From Cognatundibacterium squillarum (GTDB lineage: Bacteria > Pseudomonadota > Gammaproteobacteria > Burkholderiales > Burkholderiaceae_D), in NCBI RefSeq assembly GCF_014652435.1, contig NZ_BMYU01000005.1, positions 62,001-126,000 of the forward strand: a stretch of 64,000 nt of DNA, given 5' to 3'. A program made the position numbers and the translations under genes. Positions 28,497 to 38,158 of the stretch are shown here, in pieces; the first letter of the stretch is position 1; each line of letters begins with the position of its first letter. The notes under the pieces were generated by a model. That model had not been told where the DNA came from, made no database searches, and saw nothing but the letters and a program-made list of their open reading frames with translations.

Positions 28497-30290
28497 TTAT
28501 TCACTGATCAGACGAATGTCCGCAATCTCAAACTGACGTTCACCCGCAGCGCCACCGGCATTCCAGCTGATCATCGTAATCAGTTTCATATTCAGACCGG
28601 CAACGTCTGCGAAACGCACGCGGACTTCCTGCCAGTCCTGACTGGTCTGAAACGGAATCTGCACCGGAATAAAGCTGCCATCAATACCGAATGCCAGCGC
28701 ATAAGTTTGTCCGTCACCGCGCGTTTTAAAACGCAGTTCGCTTGCCTTTTCCAGATTCGCTGCCTGCATAGGGCGGGCTCCAGGCATCAGGCTGACGCCT
28801 GCCCACGGATACGCGAATCCGGGTTGTATATTTGCCTGCAATTGCAATACCGGACCTGCTTCGCTATCTTGCTGCACCTGCATGCGGGCAGTGGATTTGC
28901 CTCCCATCATCTTGTCCGATGCCGCCATCCAGCCTGTGCCGAACGGAGATGCCGCCTTATTATTTTTTATTTGCAGAAGGCTGGTAACTGCGGAAAGCTG
29001 AATCGCATTGCTTTGCATTGCAGCGACTTTTTTAATCTGCGCCTGTTGCAAGGGACTCACAGGCTCACCTTGTTTCCAGACCTCCGTGATACGTTGCGTA
29101 TCGGTGATTTTCTGATCCGGCTGTCCGTCGATCAGCAACAGATTCGCGACCATGCCGGTTGCGATGCGTCCCTGATCAGACAAATGAAATATCTTTGCCG
29201 GAGAGCTGGTTGCAGCCTGCAAGGCTTGCACCGGTGACAGCCCGGCTTCCACCAGTTCCAGTAATTCCTGGTGCATGCTGATACCGAATTGAGTGCCGTT
29301 ATTTCCGGCATCCGTTCCCGCCAGCACCGGAATGCCAGCCTTCTGGAATGCTGCCGCAGCTTTACGGGCGGGCGCTACCAGTTCCGGTTGCGGCTTACGA
29401 CCGTAGGTTTGCTGTAACGCCTGTTGCTGCACTGGTGTCAGCCAGCGCATCCACGCCGGATTCGCCAGAACTGCATCCGCTTTGATGCCTGCAATGCTGT
29501 TCAGTACCGAGAAGGTTGGAATTACAAAGGCACGGTGTTTTTTTGCAGCGCGAACCAGTGCACTTAATTGCTGATCGCTGATTTCTTTTGCGGTGAATAA
29601 ATGCACCAGACCATCTGCGCCGTTTTCCAGTGCAAACAGGGCATCGTCAATGCTGCTGATGTGTACCAGTGCCAGTTTGTTGCGCTTGTGTGCAGCGCTG
29701 ATCAGTGCTTTCACGGCGTCGCGGCTGAGGCTGGGGACGACGTGTTCATGTCCGCCGCTTTCCATCACGATTTTGATGAAGTGTGAACCTTCCGCAATCC
29801 GTGCATCCACCCATGCCTGCGCCTGATCCGGCGCGCTCAGTGTTTCTACCGGTAATCCGTATTCAGTGCCGTGTCCGCCTTTGACAGTTGCCAGCATACC
29901 TGCGGAGTAGGTGTCAGGCAGCTGGGTATTTTTTTCTTTCAGCTGACGGTTAAAGGCTTGTAATGCAGGCTGTGCGGCAAATAAGTCAATTTGCGCAGTG
30001 ACGCCAAACAGCAGCGGTAATTCCTGGTCTTTAAACGCATGCACATGGCTGTCGATCAGGCCCGGCAACAGGGTTTTGCCGGCGGCTTCCGTAATCACCG
30101 CACCTGCAGGTGCCGGAATGCTGGTGTCGATGCGGGAAATTTTGCCATCCTGTATCAGCACGTCGCGCACACCGATAATGCGTTCTCCATCGAACACACG
30201 CGCCTGACGAATCAGGGTATCGGCAGCGCTGGCTTGCATTGCCAGACCGGACAACAACAGACTCAGTACACTACGGGAAAATCGGGACAT
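28497..30290 (-). CDS. Exported amidohydrolase fused to a C-terminal CIA30-like domain
   Basis: 597 residues from ATG 30290, chosen because GGAGG lies six bases upstream and a signal peptide starts there (MSRFSRSVLSLLLSGLAMQ, cleavage near ASA-AD). The metal-dependent hydrolase part (about 25-420) shows LPGLIDSHVHAF near residue 75, LALVHISSIDD and VLAGTDAGNNGTQFG near 325. The last ~150 residues (GWMAASDKMMGGKSTARM ... WQEVRVRF) look like a CIA30 carbohydrate-binding-like beta-sandwich. Such fusions are imidazolonepropionase/prolidase-like periplasmic enzymes of uncertain substrate. It is downstream of sppA but separated by a terminator. Confidence 0.85.
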   Translation of the reverse strand: MSRFSRSVLSLLLSGLAMQASAADTLIRQARVFDGERIIGVRDVLIQDGKISRIDTSIPAPAGAVITEAAGKTLLPGLIDSHVHAFKDQELPLLFGVTAQIDLFAAQPALQAFNRQLKEKNTQLPDTYSAGMLATVKGGHGTEYGLPVETLSAPDQAQAWVDARIAEGSHFIKIVMESGGHEHVVPSLSRDAVKALISAAHKRNKLALVHISSIDDALFALENGADGLVHLFTAKEISDQQLSALVRAAKKHRAFVIPTFSVLNSIAGIKADAVLANPAWMRWLTPVQQQALQQTYGRKPQPELVAPARKAAAAFQKAGIPVLAGTDAGNNGTQFGISMHQELLELVEAGLSPVQALQAATSSPAKIFHLSDQGRIATGMVANLLLIDGQPDQKITDTQRITEVWKQGEPVSPLQQAQIKKVAAMQSNAIQLSAVTSLLQIKNNKAASPFGTGWMAASDKMMGGKSTARMQVQQDSEAGPVLQLQANIQPGFAYPWAGVSLMPGARPMQAANLEKASELRFKTRGDGQTYALAFGIDGSFIPVQIPFQTSQDWQEVRVRFADVAGLNMKLITMISWNAGGAAGERQFEIADIRLISE

Positions 30291-30433
30291 CTCAGCCTCC
30301 GTCAGAAAGAATATTGAACAGGCTTCAGTGTGCCTGTGCGGCATCAGAAAGTTCAGGGGCATACGTCATAACTTTCACATGACAATTGTCATGTTCCGTG
30401 TCCGGTATTCCGTGTTCCAACACGCGCAGACAT

Positions 30434-30460
30434 AAAAAAACCGTCGCCGGAGCGACGGTT
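30434..30460 (-). terminator. Rho-independent terminator after sppA
   Basis: Minus-strand stem AACCGTCGC/GCGACGGTT (arms 30452-30460 and 30439-30447) with a four-base loop and a following T run. Confidence 0.85.
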
Positions 30461-30516
30461 TCTGGCAGACCGGAAATGCGGAAACCGGTCACTGCAGGGG
30501 CGGCAGCCCGCGCAGA

Positions 30517-32382
30517 TTAAGGCGCTTTACAGAAGCAGTGCGTGACTTCTGCATAACCTTTCGGATTATTGTTCAGATCATTAATCCAGCGGATATCTTC
30601 CTGCACCTGATTCACCATTGCCGGTGTCATGCCGGTTGGTACCAGTGCCAGCTGGAAGTGCTTCGCCAGTGTGGCACTGATCTGTGCATTGAACATTTCC
30701 AGCAATTTATCAAGCTTGGAACCTTCCGGTTCGATATAGCTGGCATGATAGTTGTTACCGAGTTTCGCCAGTTTGGCAGCGGAATTCAGTGCATCCTCAA
30801 AACTGCCCAGACGATCGACCAGACCACGCTCTTTTGCCTGCACACCGGTCCAGACGCGGCCTTGTGCCACTTCATTGATTTTTTCCGGCGTGGTTTTGCG
30901 TGCGGCTGCGGCTTTGGTTGTGAACTCTGCGTAGATATGGTTAATGCTGCTCTGTACCATATCGGCAAACTTCGGATTCAGCGGACGCAGCGGGTTATAC
31001 GGTTCAGCCAGCCATGTAGTGGTGGTGCCCGCAGTATGGATGCCCAGTTTTTCCACGGCTTTGTCAGCTGTCGGCAGAATTGCAAACACACCGATAGAAC
31101 CGGTAATGGTCGCTTCATCCGCAATCACTTCATCCGACGACATGGAAACCCAGTAACCACCGGAAGCCGCAACGTTACCCATGGAAATGACGACAGGCTT
31201 GCCTGCTTTGCGTGTCAGTTCCAGTTCGCGGCGGATCAGTTCTGAACCGAAAGCGCTGCCACCCGGCGAGTTAACACGCAGAACAACGGCTTTGACTTTG
31301 TCATCTTCGCGTGCTTTGCGGATCAGACTCGATGTGGACAAACCACCGATGGAACCGGCAGGTGCTTTGCCTTCGCTGATTTCGCCTTCGGCAATAATCA
31401 CACCAACCTGATCACCACCCAGATTCATGTTGTGACCTTTGTTCAGTGCCAGATACTCGTCAAAACCGATCTGACGGAAGCTTTTGTTTTTGCTGTCCGG
31501 TGCACCGATGGTGTACATCAGTTCGCGCAGTTCATCGCGGGTTTTCAGGCCATCCACCCATTTCAGATTCACAGCCAGCTGACCGCTGCTGTCGCCGGCG
31601 GCTTTCAGCAGTTCAGGCAATTTGTTGATGCTTTCTGTGACCGAACCAGCAGGCAGTTTGCGTGCTTTTTCGATGTCATCGGTGTAGATCTTCCACAAAC
31701 CGTTGTACAGATAAGCATCTGCTTCAGCAGCAGCCTGAGAAGGGCCGTTGCTGATATACGGTTCAGCGAAGCTTTTATACGTACCGACTTTCAGCACATT
31801 GACTGTGACACCCAGTTTATCCAGTGCATCGCGGTAATAATTGCGATAGCCGCCGAAGCCGGTGACCGATACCATCCCCATCGGGTGCATGTAGATCTGA
31901 TCGGCGTGCGCCGCCAGCAGGTATTGCTTCTGGCTGTAAGAAGAACCCCAGGCGATCACTTTTTTGCCGGTCGCGCGGAATTTATCCAGCGCTGCGGCAA
32001 CTTCACGCTCCAGTACCAGACCACCGCCGTTCAGCTCATCCAGCAACAGAACAATGCTGGTGATTTTGCTGTCGTCTTTGGCGGTATCGATTGCTTCCAG
32101 AATATCGCGTAACTGAATGGAACGGCGCGTATCACCCTGTGCTTCGGCGAGGAAGGCATCGCGTGCTGTTCCTGCATGCTGCTCTACCAGATTCCCTTTG
32201 AGATCGAGGATCAGTGCCGTTTTATCTTCCAGCTTACGTGGTTTTTCAGAGGAAAACGACGCTGCGATACCGATCAGGATAATCAGTAACAGCAGGTTCA
32301 GGATTGCACGGCGGCCGTAATCGAGTACGGTCCACAGCATGCGGAATCCTTTTCCTATCCATTGCAAAGGCGTAATACGCAT
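30517..32382 (-). CDS. sppA: Signal peptide peptidase SppA, 67K type
   Basis: Inner-membrane serine protease that digests cleaved signal peptides. The 621-residue length indicates the long two-domain form. A single N-terminal membrane anchor (about residues 24-45) precedes the two repeats. The general-base Lys is expected in KKVIAWGSSYSQKQYLLA near residue 140-160, and the nucleophilic Ser in VVISMGNVAASGGYWVS near residue 405. The start at 32382 follows a GGAGCAACA site on the minus strand. It is 21 bases downstream of the S1/P1 nuclease gene and may share its transcript. Confidence 0.95.
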   Translation of the reverse strand: MRITPLQWIGKGFRMLWTVLDYGRRAILNLLLLIILIGIAASFSSEKPRKLEDKTALILDLKGNLVEQHAGTARDAFLAEAQGDTRRSIQLRDILEAIDTAKDDSKITSIVLLLDELNGGGLVLEREVAAALDKFRATGKKVIAWGSSYSQKQYLLAAHADQIYMHPMGMVSVTGFGGYRNYYRDALDKLGVTVNVLKVGTYKSFAEPYISNGPSQAAAEADAYLYNGLWKIYTDDIEKARKLPAGSVTESINKLPELLKAAGDSSGQLAVNLKWVDGLKTRDELRELMYTIGAPDSKNKSFRQIGFDEYLALNKGHNMNLGGDQVGVIIAEGEISEGKAPAGSIGGLSTSSLIRKAREDDKVKAVVLRVNSPGGSAFGSELIRRELELTRKAGKPVVISMGNVAASGGYWVSMSSDEVIADEATITGSIGVFAILPTADKAVEKLGIHTAGTTTTWLAEPYNPLRPLNPKFADMVQSSINHIYAEFTTKAAAARKTTPEKINEVAQGRVWTGVQAKERGLVDRLGSFEDALNSAAKLAKLGNNYHASYIEPEGSKLDKLLEMFNAQISATLAKHFQLALVPTGMTPAMVNQVQEDIRWINDLNNNPKGYAEVTHCFCKAP

Positions 32383-32403
32383 TGTTGCTCCTTCAGTTAA
32401 AAA

Positions 32404-33417
32404 TTACTCCGGCCAGATTTCCTGCAAAATCTGGGTCAGATGTGCACCACCGCGTACCAGTGCATCATCTTTCATGTTTGCCATCATTTTTTCATATTCT
32501 AATGGCAACGCGATTGACCAGTTTAACCCACGTGAAGCCGGCGCGGCTTTTCCGAACTGAGAACCGGTGAATAAAGTGCGCGCATCACGGATTGCATCGT
32601 TCGCCCACAGCACTGGCAAATCGTTCAGTGGTGCTTTTGCAACATTGTAAGTGCGGGCTTTTTTCACCAGCGCATCGTTCATGCGGCCGCGTTTGTAGTT
32701 GTACGGCACATCGTCCCACAGCGAGTGCAGGTTGCCGCATGGACATTGCAGCGCATTACCACCAACGGTGTTGGTGCTGTGATCATAGCCGTGCTCATCC
32801 GGATTGACCTGTTTGCCATCTTTATCCAGAAACACAGAACCAACGTGCAGCGGCTGGTGAATATCGCCGATGTAATGCACCAGCAAGGCCAGTGCTTCCG
32901 CTTTGTCTTTGAATGAGAACGGGGCAGGGGCTTCTTTGCCCTGCAGTACCAGTGCAGCAGCGCGGATCGCATTCACCACATCGTGATCGCTGGTGCCTGC
33001 ATAGCCGGTTTTGTAATGGTCATGCTGAATCGCGACGTCGGCGTAATGGTATTGCTTGTGGCAGGTTTCTTCGCCTTCTCCCGGTTTGCACTGGGTATTG
33101 TTACGGCGTACGTAATCTGCCATCGCCGCAATGCCAGCCTGCGTTTCAAACGGTGCACATTCCGGATAGCGACCCATGGAGGTATAGGCAAAATCTTTTT
33201 GCGGATCGATGCCTTTCACGCAATCACCCCAGACCGAGACTTTTTCCAGCGTCTGACCCGCCAGAATGGCTTTGACCTGCGCACCGGCTTTGGTGCCTTC
33301 CAGCAGCTTGTCAGCGACGGCACCAACGGACTGGTGACCATCTGCACCCCACGCAAATGCCAGACCCGGCATCGCGACAGCCGCGCTCAGCAGGCTGCTC
33401 AACAACAGTTTTTTCAT
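32404..33417 (-). CDS. S1/P1-family zinc nuclease, exported
   Basis: 337 residues from ATG 33417. The signal peptide MKKLLLSSLLSAAVAMPGLA is cleaved before or near WGADGHQ; the mature N-terminal Trp and the following His are zinc ligands in this family. Further ligands appear in SVWGDC near residue 60, HYADVAI near 125, and the hallmark HYIGDIHQPLHVG near 190. The enzyme should cut single-stranded DNA or RNA in the periplasm or outside, perhaps for phosphate or nucleotide scavenging. It may be cotranscribed with sppA. Confidence 0.92.
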   Translation of the reverse strand: MKKLLLSSLLSAAVAMPGLAFAWGADGHQSVGAVADKLLEGTKAGAQVKAILAGQTLEKVSVWGDCVKGIDPQKDFAYTSMGRYPECAPFETQAGIAAMADYVRRNNTQCKPGEGEETCHKQYHYADVAIQHDHYKTGYAGTSDHDVVNAIRAAALVLQGKEAPAPFSFKDKAEALALLVHYIGDIHQPLHVGSVFLDKDGKQVNPDEHGYDHSTNTVGGNALQCPCGNLHSLWDDVPYNYKRGRMNDALVKKARTYNVAKAPLNDLPVLWANDAIRDARTLFTGSQFGKAAPASRGLNWSIALPLEYEKMMANMKDDALVRGGAHLTQILQEIWPE

Positions 33418-33669
33418 GATGTATTCTTTCTTATAAAACAAAACAGGACGTCATGACGACGATATCAGCATAGTCATTCCGGATGTCATTGTGATGAAAT
33501 CCGGTAAATAAGCAATCGTTTGCGTCATTTGGACAACGGCACAACAGTCAGGTTCCTGCCGTTATAAAAAATGACCGTGAAAGCGGCAGGGCTTGTCTGT
33601 CCGTACATCGACTTCGACCCGCAGTGGCGATAAAATAGAGGGTTTTATCTCTGATCTGAACGGAAACCG

Positions 33670-35331
33670 ATGAGTACCGAATCTGCCAATCCAGAAGCAA
33701 GCGTCGCCAGCGCGCAGACCAGTGCTTCGCTGCAAAACCTGATTAAGCGTGAAACAGCACGCCGCCGCACTTTCGGCATCATTTCCCACCCGGATGCGGG
33801 TAAAACCACACTGACTGAAAAACTGCTGATGTTTTCCGGTGCGATTCAGCTGGCCGGTACGGTGAAAGCGCGTAAGAGCGCGCGCCACGCCACGTCCGAC
33901 TGGATGGAGATTGAAAAGCAGCGTGGTATTTCGGTGGCTTCATCGGTGATGCAGTTCGAGTACCGCGATCACGTCGTCAATCTGCTCGATACCCCGGGCC
34001 ACCAGGACTTCTCGGAAGATACTTACCGCGTGCTGACCGCCGTTGACTCTGCGCTGATGGTGATTGACGCGGCTAAGGGTGTGGAAGAACAAACCCTGAA
34101 GCTGCTGAACGTCTGCCGTATGCGTGACACCCCGATCATCACCTTCGTCAATAAAATGGACCGCGAAACCCGCGATCCGCTGGAACTGCTGGATGAACTG
34201 GAATCGGTACTCAAAATCCAGTGCGCACCGGTCACATGGCCTATCGGCATGGGTAAAAATTTCCGTGGTGTGTATCACATCATCAAAGATGAAGTGCTGC
34301 TGTTCACGCCGGGCAATGAGCGCGCAGATCAGGAAGTGGAAGTCATCAAAGGCATCGACAATCCGCGTCTGCAGGAAATGTTCCCGATTGAAATGGAACA
34401 GTTGCGCATGGAAGTGGAACTGGTACACGGTGCATCGCATCCGTTCAGTCTGGAAGACTTCCTGTCCGGTGTACAGACGCCGGTCTTCTTCGGTTCCGCG
34501 ATCAATAACTTCGGTGTGCGTGAAATTCTGAATGCCCTGATCGAATGGGCACCGGCACCGCGTGAACGCGATGCCACCGTGCGTGCCGTCGGCCCGACCG
34601 AAGCACCGTTCTCCGGTTTCGTTTTCAAAATTCAGGCGAATATGGACCCGGCCCACCGCGACCGTATCGCTTTCCTGCGCGTCTGTTCCGGCCGTTTTGA
34701 ACGCGGCATGAAACTCAAACATTTGCGTCTGAACCGCGAAGTCAAAGTATCGTCCGTGGTGACGTTTATGGCTTCCTCGCGTGAACAGGTGGAAGAAGCC
34801 TACGCAGGCGATATCATCGGTTTGCCGAACCACGGCAATATGCAGATCGGCGACAGTTTCTCCGAAGGCGAACTGTTGCAATTCACCGGTATTCCTTACT
34901 TCGCACCGGACTTTTTCCGTACCGCACGCATTCTGAATCCGCTGAAAATCAAGCAATTGCAAAAAGGCTTGCAGCAGCTGGGTGAAGAGGGCGCGGTACA
35001 GGTGTTCCGTCCGGTTACCGGCAGCGATCTGGTGCTGGGTGCGGTCGGTGTGCTGCAGTTTGAAGTGGTTGCCAGCCGTCTCAAAAATGAATACGGCGTG
35101 GACGCTGTGTTTGAAGGCACCAGCATCAGCAGCGCACGCTGGATTACCTGTGACGATAAGAAAATGCTGGCTGATTTCGAACGTTCGTCCGCCGGTGCCA
35201 ATCTGGCCTACGATGCCGCCGGCAATCTGGCCTATCTGGCCACCTCCGGCGTCAACCTGCGCTTAACGCAGGAACGCTGGCCGGACATCACTTTCCACAA
35301 TACGCGCGAACACGCGGTCAAACTGACCTGA
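33670..35331 (+). CDS. prfC: Peptide chain release factor 3
   Basis: GTPase that recycles RF1/RF2 from the ribosome. The 553 residues include G1 [16 protein letters not shown] near residue 37, the switch region [15 protein letters not shown]3 [14 protein letters not shown] and G4 [12 protein letters not shown]. An N-terminal extension of about 20 residues precedes the usual start of the GTPase domain. It is monocistronic, read divergently from the nuclease gene and closed by a terminator. Confidence 0.98.
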   Translation: MSTESANPEASVASAQTSASLQNLIKRETARRRTFGIISHPDAGKTTLTEKLLMFSGAIQLAGTVKARKSARHATSDWMEIEKQRGISVASSVMQFEYRDHVVNLLDTPGHQDFSEDTYRVLTAVDSALMVIDAAKGVEEQTLKLLNVCRMRDTPIITFVNKMDRETRDPLELLDELESVLKIQCAPVTWPIGMGKNFRGVYHIIKDEVLLFTPGNERADQEVEVIKGIDNPRLQEMFPIEMEQLRMEVELVHGASHPFSLEDFLSGVQTPVFFGSAINNFGVREILNALIEWAPAPRERDATVRAVGPTEAPFSGFVFKIQANMDPAHRDRIAFLRVCSGRFERGMKLKHLRLNREVKVSSVVTFMASSREQVEEAYAGDIIGLPNHGNMQIGDSFSEGELLQFTGIPYFAPDFFRTARILNPLKIKQLQKGLQQLGEEGAVQVFRPVTGSDLVLGAVGVLQFEVVASRLKNEYGVDAVFEGTSISSARWITCDDKKMLADFERSSAGANLAYDAAGNLAYLATSGVNLRLTQERWPDITFHNTREHAVKLT

Positions 35332-35353
35332 TCCGCTGATTGCACGGAACATC

Positions 35354-35388
35354 AAAACCCGCCCTGCAGATGCACGGCGGGTTTTTTG
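35354..35388 (+). terminator. Rho-independent terminator after prfC
   Basis: Stem AAAACCCGCC (35354-35363) with GGCGGGTTTT (35376-35385) and a T run. Confidence 0.85.
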
Positions 35389-35470
35389 TTGTCCGGTGCG
35401 TTTAGTTTTCAGACTTTCCAATCGAACGCTAAGCCAGCATTGCCGCGAGAGCCGGTTTTCAGCGCCAAAA

Positions 35471-35562
35471 CACCCCAAATGCGGTGTTCAGCACAGCGAT
35501 ACTGCGGTCGTCGGCAGAAAGTCCGGGCTTTACAAAAGTGCGAATGACGATATTTGCACAGT
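35471..35562 (+). repeat. Dispersed ~90-bp intergenic repeat, copy A
   Basis: Matches copy B at 87 of 92 positions by hand alignment, and copy C over 46 identical bases (35478-35523). The 3' part can form a hairpin: TGCGAAT (35539-35545) with ATTTGCA (35552-35558), one G-T pair. It lies between prfC and the 3' end of the minus-strand gene ending at 35605. It has no coding capacity of its own that I can support. Confidence 0.9.
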
Positions 35563-35604
35563 GTCTGGTCAGGTGCCATGCTACGACAGGGAAGGCGGGG
35601 GTAA

Positions 35605-36393
35605 CTATTCGTGTTGTTGCAAGACTGTTGTTGCATCAAAATGGAAATGAGGAGGTGATTCACAGACATAGTCCGAAACCCGACTTCGAATCGATACTCT
35701 CGGGGAATTGATAACTTCGATGTCGTGAATTAATACGCCGGAAATTCCGGAGAGGCAAATCTCCGCTCTCACGAAGCCAAGGATCAGACTGTTTGTTGCA
35801 AGTGACTGAATTTGCGTTTTCGACGACTTCCACGAGCGACTCCGATGCTCTTGGATTATTCCCTGTATATCGAGCAATAAAATAAAAGGCTTGAAATCCT
35901 CTCTTTCACTGAATTTGTCTAAACAACGTTGTTTTGCCGCTGTATAGAGTGTGATCATGTGAGGCGTAAGGTCGTCTTCAGTTCCCTCAAAAGGATAAGG
36001 TGAGACTTTCACGTTTGCGTAGGTTTCCAGTTTCCCAAAAGCCCTGAGTTCGGCGGCTACAGCATATTTGACAGATTGTATTCTGTTCTTCCAGATCATT
36101 CCCTCGCATTCTTGCAGCGTATGCGCCCCCGTTTTGGAATCACCTGCGACATATGCTTCGTAAGACATTTCGATGAGTTCACGCATGATGCGCAGTTTTC
36201 GCGTGTCGGTTATTTTTCGCTCTGCAAAGCGAAATCCAGAGCGAAGCGCATTAAACGCAGCAGCCAGGGTTTCTTTCTGATTCACCGGCGTGTCGTCGAA
36301 AGAAGTAAAGCGATCCGGAGCGTTGAATAGTACATGTGCCCAAAAATCGTGGTACTGCCCTAATGTTTCAAAGTCATCGAAGAATAGAGTCAT
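35605..36393 (-). CDS. Protein of unknown function between two repeat copies
   Basis: 262 residues, not recognised. It has no signal peptide or membrane segment. Many charged and aromatic residues and mixed helix/strand pattern suggest a soluble cytoplasmic protein; the central part (KLRIMRELIEMSYEAYVAG) should be helical. The codon mix looks more A/T-rich than in the neighbouring housekeeping genes, a hint of recent acquisition. No ribosome-binding site of quality is visible before the ATG at 36393. Repeat copy A lies 42 bases past its stop and copy B lies ~345 bases before its start. Confidence 0.6.
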   Translation of the reverse strand: MTLFFDDFETLGQYHDFWAHVLFNAPDRFTSFDDTPVNQKETLAAAFNALRSGFRFAERKITDTRKLRIMRELIEMSYEAYVAGDSKTGAHTLQECEGMIWKNRIQSVKYAVAAELRAFGKLETYANVKVSPYPFEGTEDDLTPHMITLYTAAKQRCLDKFSEREDFKPFILLLDIQGIIQEHRSRSWKSSKTQIQSLATNSLILGFVRAEICLSGISGVLIHDIEVINSPRVSIRSRVSDYVCESPPHFHFDATTVLQQHE

Positions 36394-36737
36394 AATTTCA
36401 TAGGAATGAAACGTGTTGTAGTCTTGCTAATCGGCGGCTGGGTTATCAGCGTAGCAGTCCTGCTAAAAAAAATTCAAATGAAATTTAATGGACGTATCTG
36501 CACTTCAGGTGTCAAACGGAATAGAGGCCTGGCGCCGATCTGCGCATGAATTTTTTTGTACGAAATAATTGATGAATTTTAACTTGGCGTTGCGTCGGTG
36601 GAATTGACTGTAAGCGAGTGGTCATTCCTTGCTTGTTCACGCCATATATGTTCGAGGGCAGTTTTTCGTATTTCTGTCAGCTCCGATAGTGAGCTGTTAT
36701 CCAGTTGCGTTAAATTCAGCCCAAAAACACCCTAAAT
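36394..36737. other. Gene-free spacer upstream of the unknown 262-residue protein
   Basis: A/T-richer than the surroundings. It contains the small hairpin TAGCAG-TC-CTGCTA at about 36450-36465 next to an A run. No gene was recognised; it probably holds the promoter of the minus-strand gene. Confidence 0.45.
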
Positions 36738-36829
36738 CACCCCAAATGCGGTGTTCAGCACAGCGATACGGCGGTCGTCGGCAGAAAGTCCGGGCTTCAG
36801 AAAAATGCGAATGACGATAGTTGCACAGT
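36738..36829 (+). repeat. Dispersed ~90-bp intergenic repeat, copy B
   Basis: Same orientation as copy A and 87/92 identical to it. The terminal hairpin is kept with one mismatch (TGCGAAT with AGTTGCA). It lies 51 bases past the stop codon of the minus-strand exported protein gene. Confidence 0.9.
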
Positions 36830-36880
36830 GGTGGCTAGTTATCCTGCGATGGCATGCCCGCCGAATTTCAGCTTTGCAAG

Positions 36881-37390
36881 TTAACGTTCATCGAATGCAT
36901 CTTCGTCCAGTAAATACAGAATCTTTTCTGATTGCTGCGACAGCAGGCTGGTGTTTTTGTTGCAGATCAGCGTTTGTTCAGGCTTATCATCCGGCGCGAC
37001 TTTGATGACTTGCCGGTGCGTGCCATCATGCTCGTCATCCTGTATCACATAACGGTATTTACCGACCTTAAAACTGAGCCAGACGGAGCGTGTATTTCCT
37101 TTCCTGCCCAGCGTATCTGACGACAGTGCCCGAAAACTTGTGAAAGGGTCGATTACTTTCGGGTAAATCATTTCCGGCTGACGGCTTTCCGGTTTTCCGA
37201 AGCGATACTGCAAACCACCGGACGACCGCGACCAGTCGGCTGTTGCGCACAAAGAAGCGACCTTGTGATTGCTGAAAGTGCAGCTGAACAATTCGCGCTC
37301 GGAACGTGTGCACCATGTCCGGTGCTCTTCGGCGTGGCTGGCGGCGCTCAGAAAAAAGAGCAGGAAAAACATAATACGCAGAGAAGTCAT
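36881..37390 (-). CDS. Small exported protein of unknown function
   Basis: 169 residues with a strong signal peptide (MTSLRIMFFLLFFLSAASHA, cleavage before EEHRTW). The mature part has five cysteines (WCTRSE, LFSCTF, LCATAD, LICNKN and so on), suggesting disulfide bonds in the periplasm. The pattern ExELFSC...VASLCA...LQYRFGKPE recalls a widespread family of small proteobacterial exported proteins with no known role; this is from memory and unchecked. It lies between repeat copies B and C. Confidence 0.7.
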   Translation of the reverse strand: MTSLRIMFFLLFFLSAASHAEEHRTWCTRSERELFSCTFSNHKVASLCATADWSRSSGGLQYRFGKPESRQPEMIYPKVIDPFTSFRALSSDTLGRKGNTRSVWLSFKVGKYRYVIQDDEHDGTHRQVIKVAPDDKPEQTLICNKNTSLLSQQSEKILYLLDEDAFDER

Positions 37391-37610
37391 GCTGATGATG
37401 TCCTGAGCTGTTGAACAGATGAAGTGCGGCGTAAATCATAGCAGCAAGCCCCGGCTTGTTTTAACGGGTTTTGCGCTTTCAGTTGTCACGAATGGAAAGC
37501 GCCGGATGCCACTTGCAGTCTGCACTTTTTTTGCGCAGGTGAGCTGGCTGTCTACTGGCGATGCATCCGGCGCAATACCCGCTTCGAAACCCCCGAAAAC
37601 ACGCAAAAAT

Positions 37611-37700
37611 TCCCTGAATGCGGTGTTCAGCACAGCGATACTGCGGTCGTCGGCAGAAAGTCTGGCTGTCCGGAACATGCCAATGCGGATATCTGCACAA
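37611..37700 (+). repeat. Dispersed ~90-bp intergenic repeat, copy C
   Basis: Shares 46 identical bases with copy A (37617-37662), then diverges. Its 3' hairpin is a shorter version, TGCGG-ATAT-CTGCA (37684-37697), which differs from copies A/B yet keeps pairing. Confidence 0.88.
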
Positions 37701-38110
37701 ATGTTGTTGCCTGATCTGAATCCGGGGCCGGGAGCTGTTGACGCTGTGCCGTCAGATACCGGTTGCCGCAGACGTGGTACATGGCAAGTAAATTGGATGC
37801 AGTTGTATAGATAGCTGTAATACCACTTTGAACCGTGCGGATTGCCGGCCCTTATCCGGATGCGGGCTGGCGCCGGAGGCTGTGCCGGTGTGACTGCCTG
37901 CGTCCAGACCAGTTGTGCTGAGAGCCATTTTTTACTTTTCCCACAGACTGAGAATGCCTGTTGCCGCGCACAGCGGACGCCCGACTGGCTGTGCGCCTGC
38001 CAGTGCTGCCGTTGTGCAGCAACTGGTTTTTTCTGTTGGGAAAACTAAACAGACCACTTTTTCATTTCGCTAAGGAAAATTTATTCTTTATCGTTAAAAA
38101 ACAAGGATCT
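37701..38110. other. Gene-free stretch before the TonB receptor control region
   Basis: About 400 bases. No reading frame on either strand looks genuine. The last ~60 bases become A/T-rich and lead into the operator region. Confidence 0.5.
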
Positions 38111-38124
38111 ATATATGTTTAGTG

Positions 38125-38143
38125 TGGTATTGAATCAATACCA
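38125..38143. promoter_or_regulatory. Palindromic operator, TGGTATTG-A/T-CAATACCA type
   Basis: The 19-bp sequence TGGTATTGAATCAATACCA is a perfect palindrome apart from the centre. TGGT...ACCA ends are typical of sites for GntR/HutC-family regulators such as DasR and NagQ. It lies 34 bases upstream of the receptor -35 box. The GntR/UTRA regulator encoded at 46054 is the natural candidate to bind here. Confidence 0.7.
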
Positions 38144-38158
38144 ATATGGGGGTAAGTA

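Noticed and set aside
36450..36475. Terminator-like hairpin TAGCAG-TC-CTGCTA next to an A run
   Set aside because: For a plus-strand transcript there is no T run, and for the minus strand the Ts come before the stem, so it cannot be a standard terminator.
35471..37700. Integron gene cassettes with attC sites
   Set aside because: The repeats lack paired GTTRRRY/RYYYAAC cores at both ends, no integron integrase gene is in the window, and a fourth copy lies far away without a cassette.
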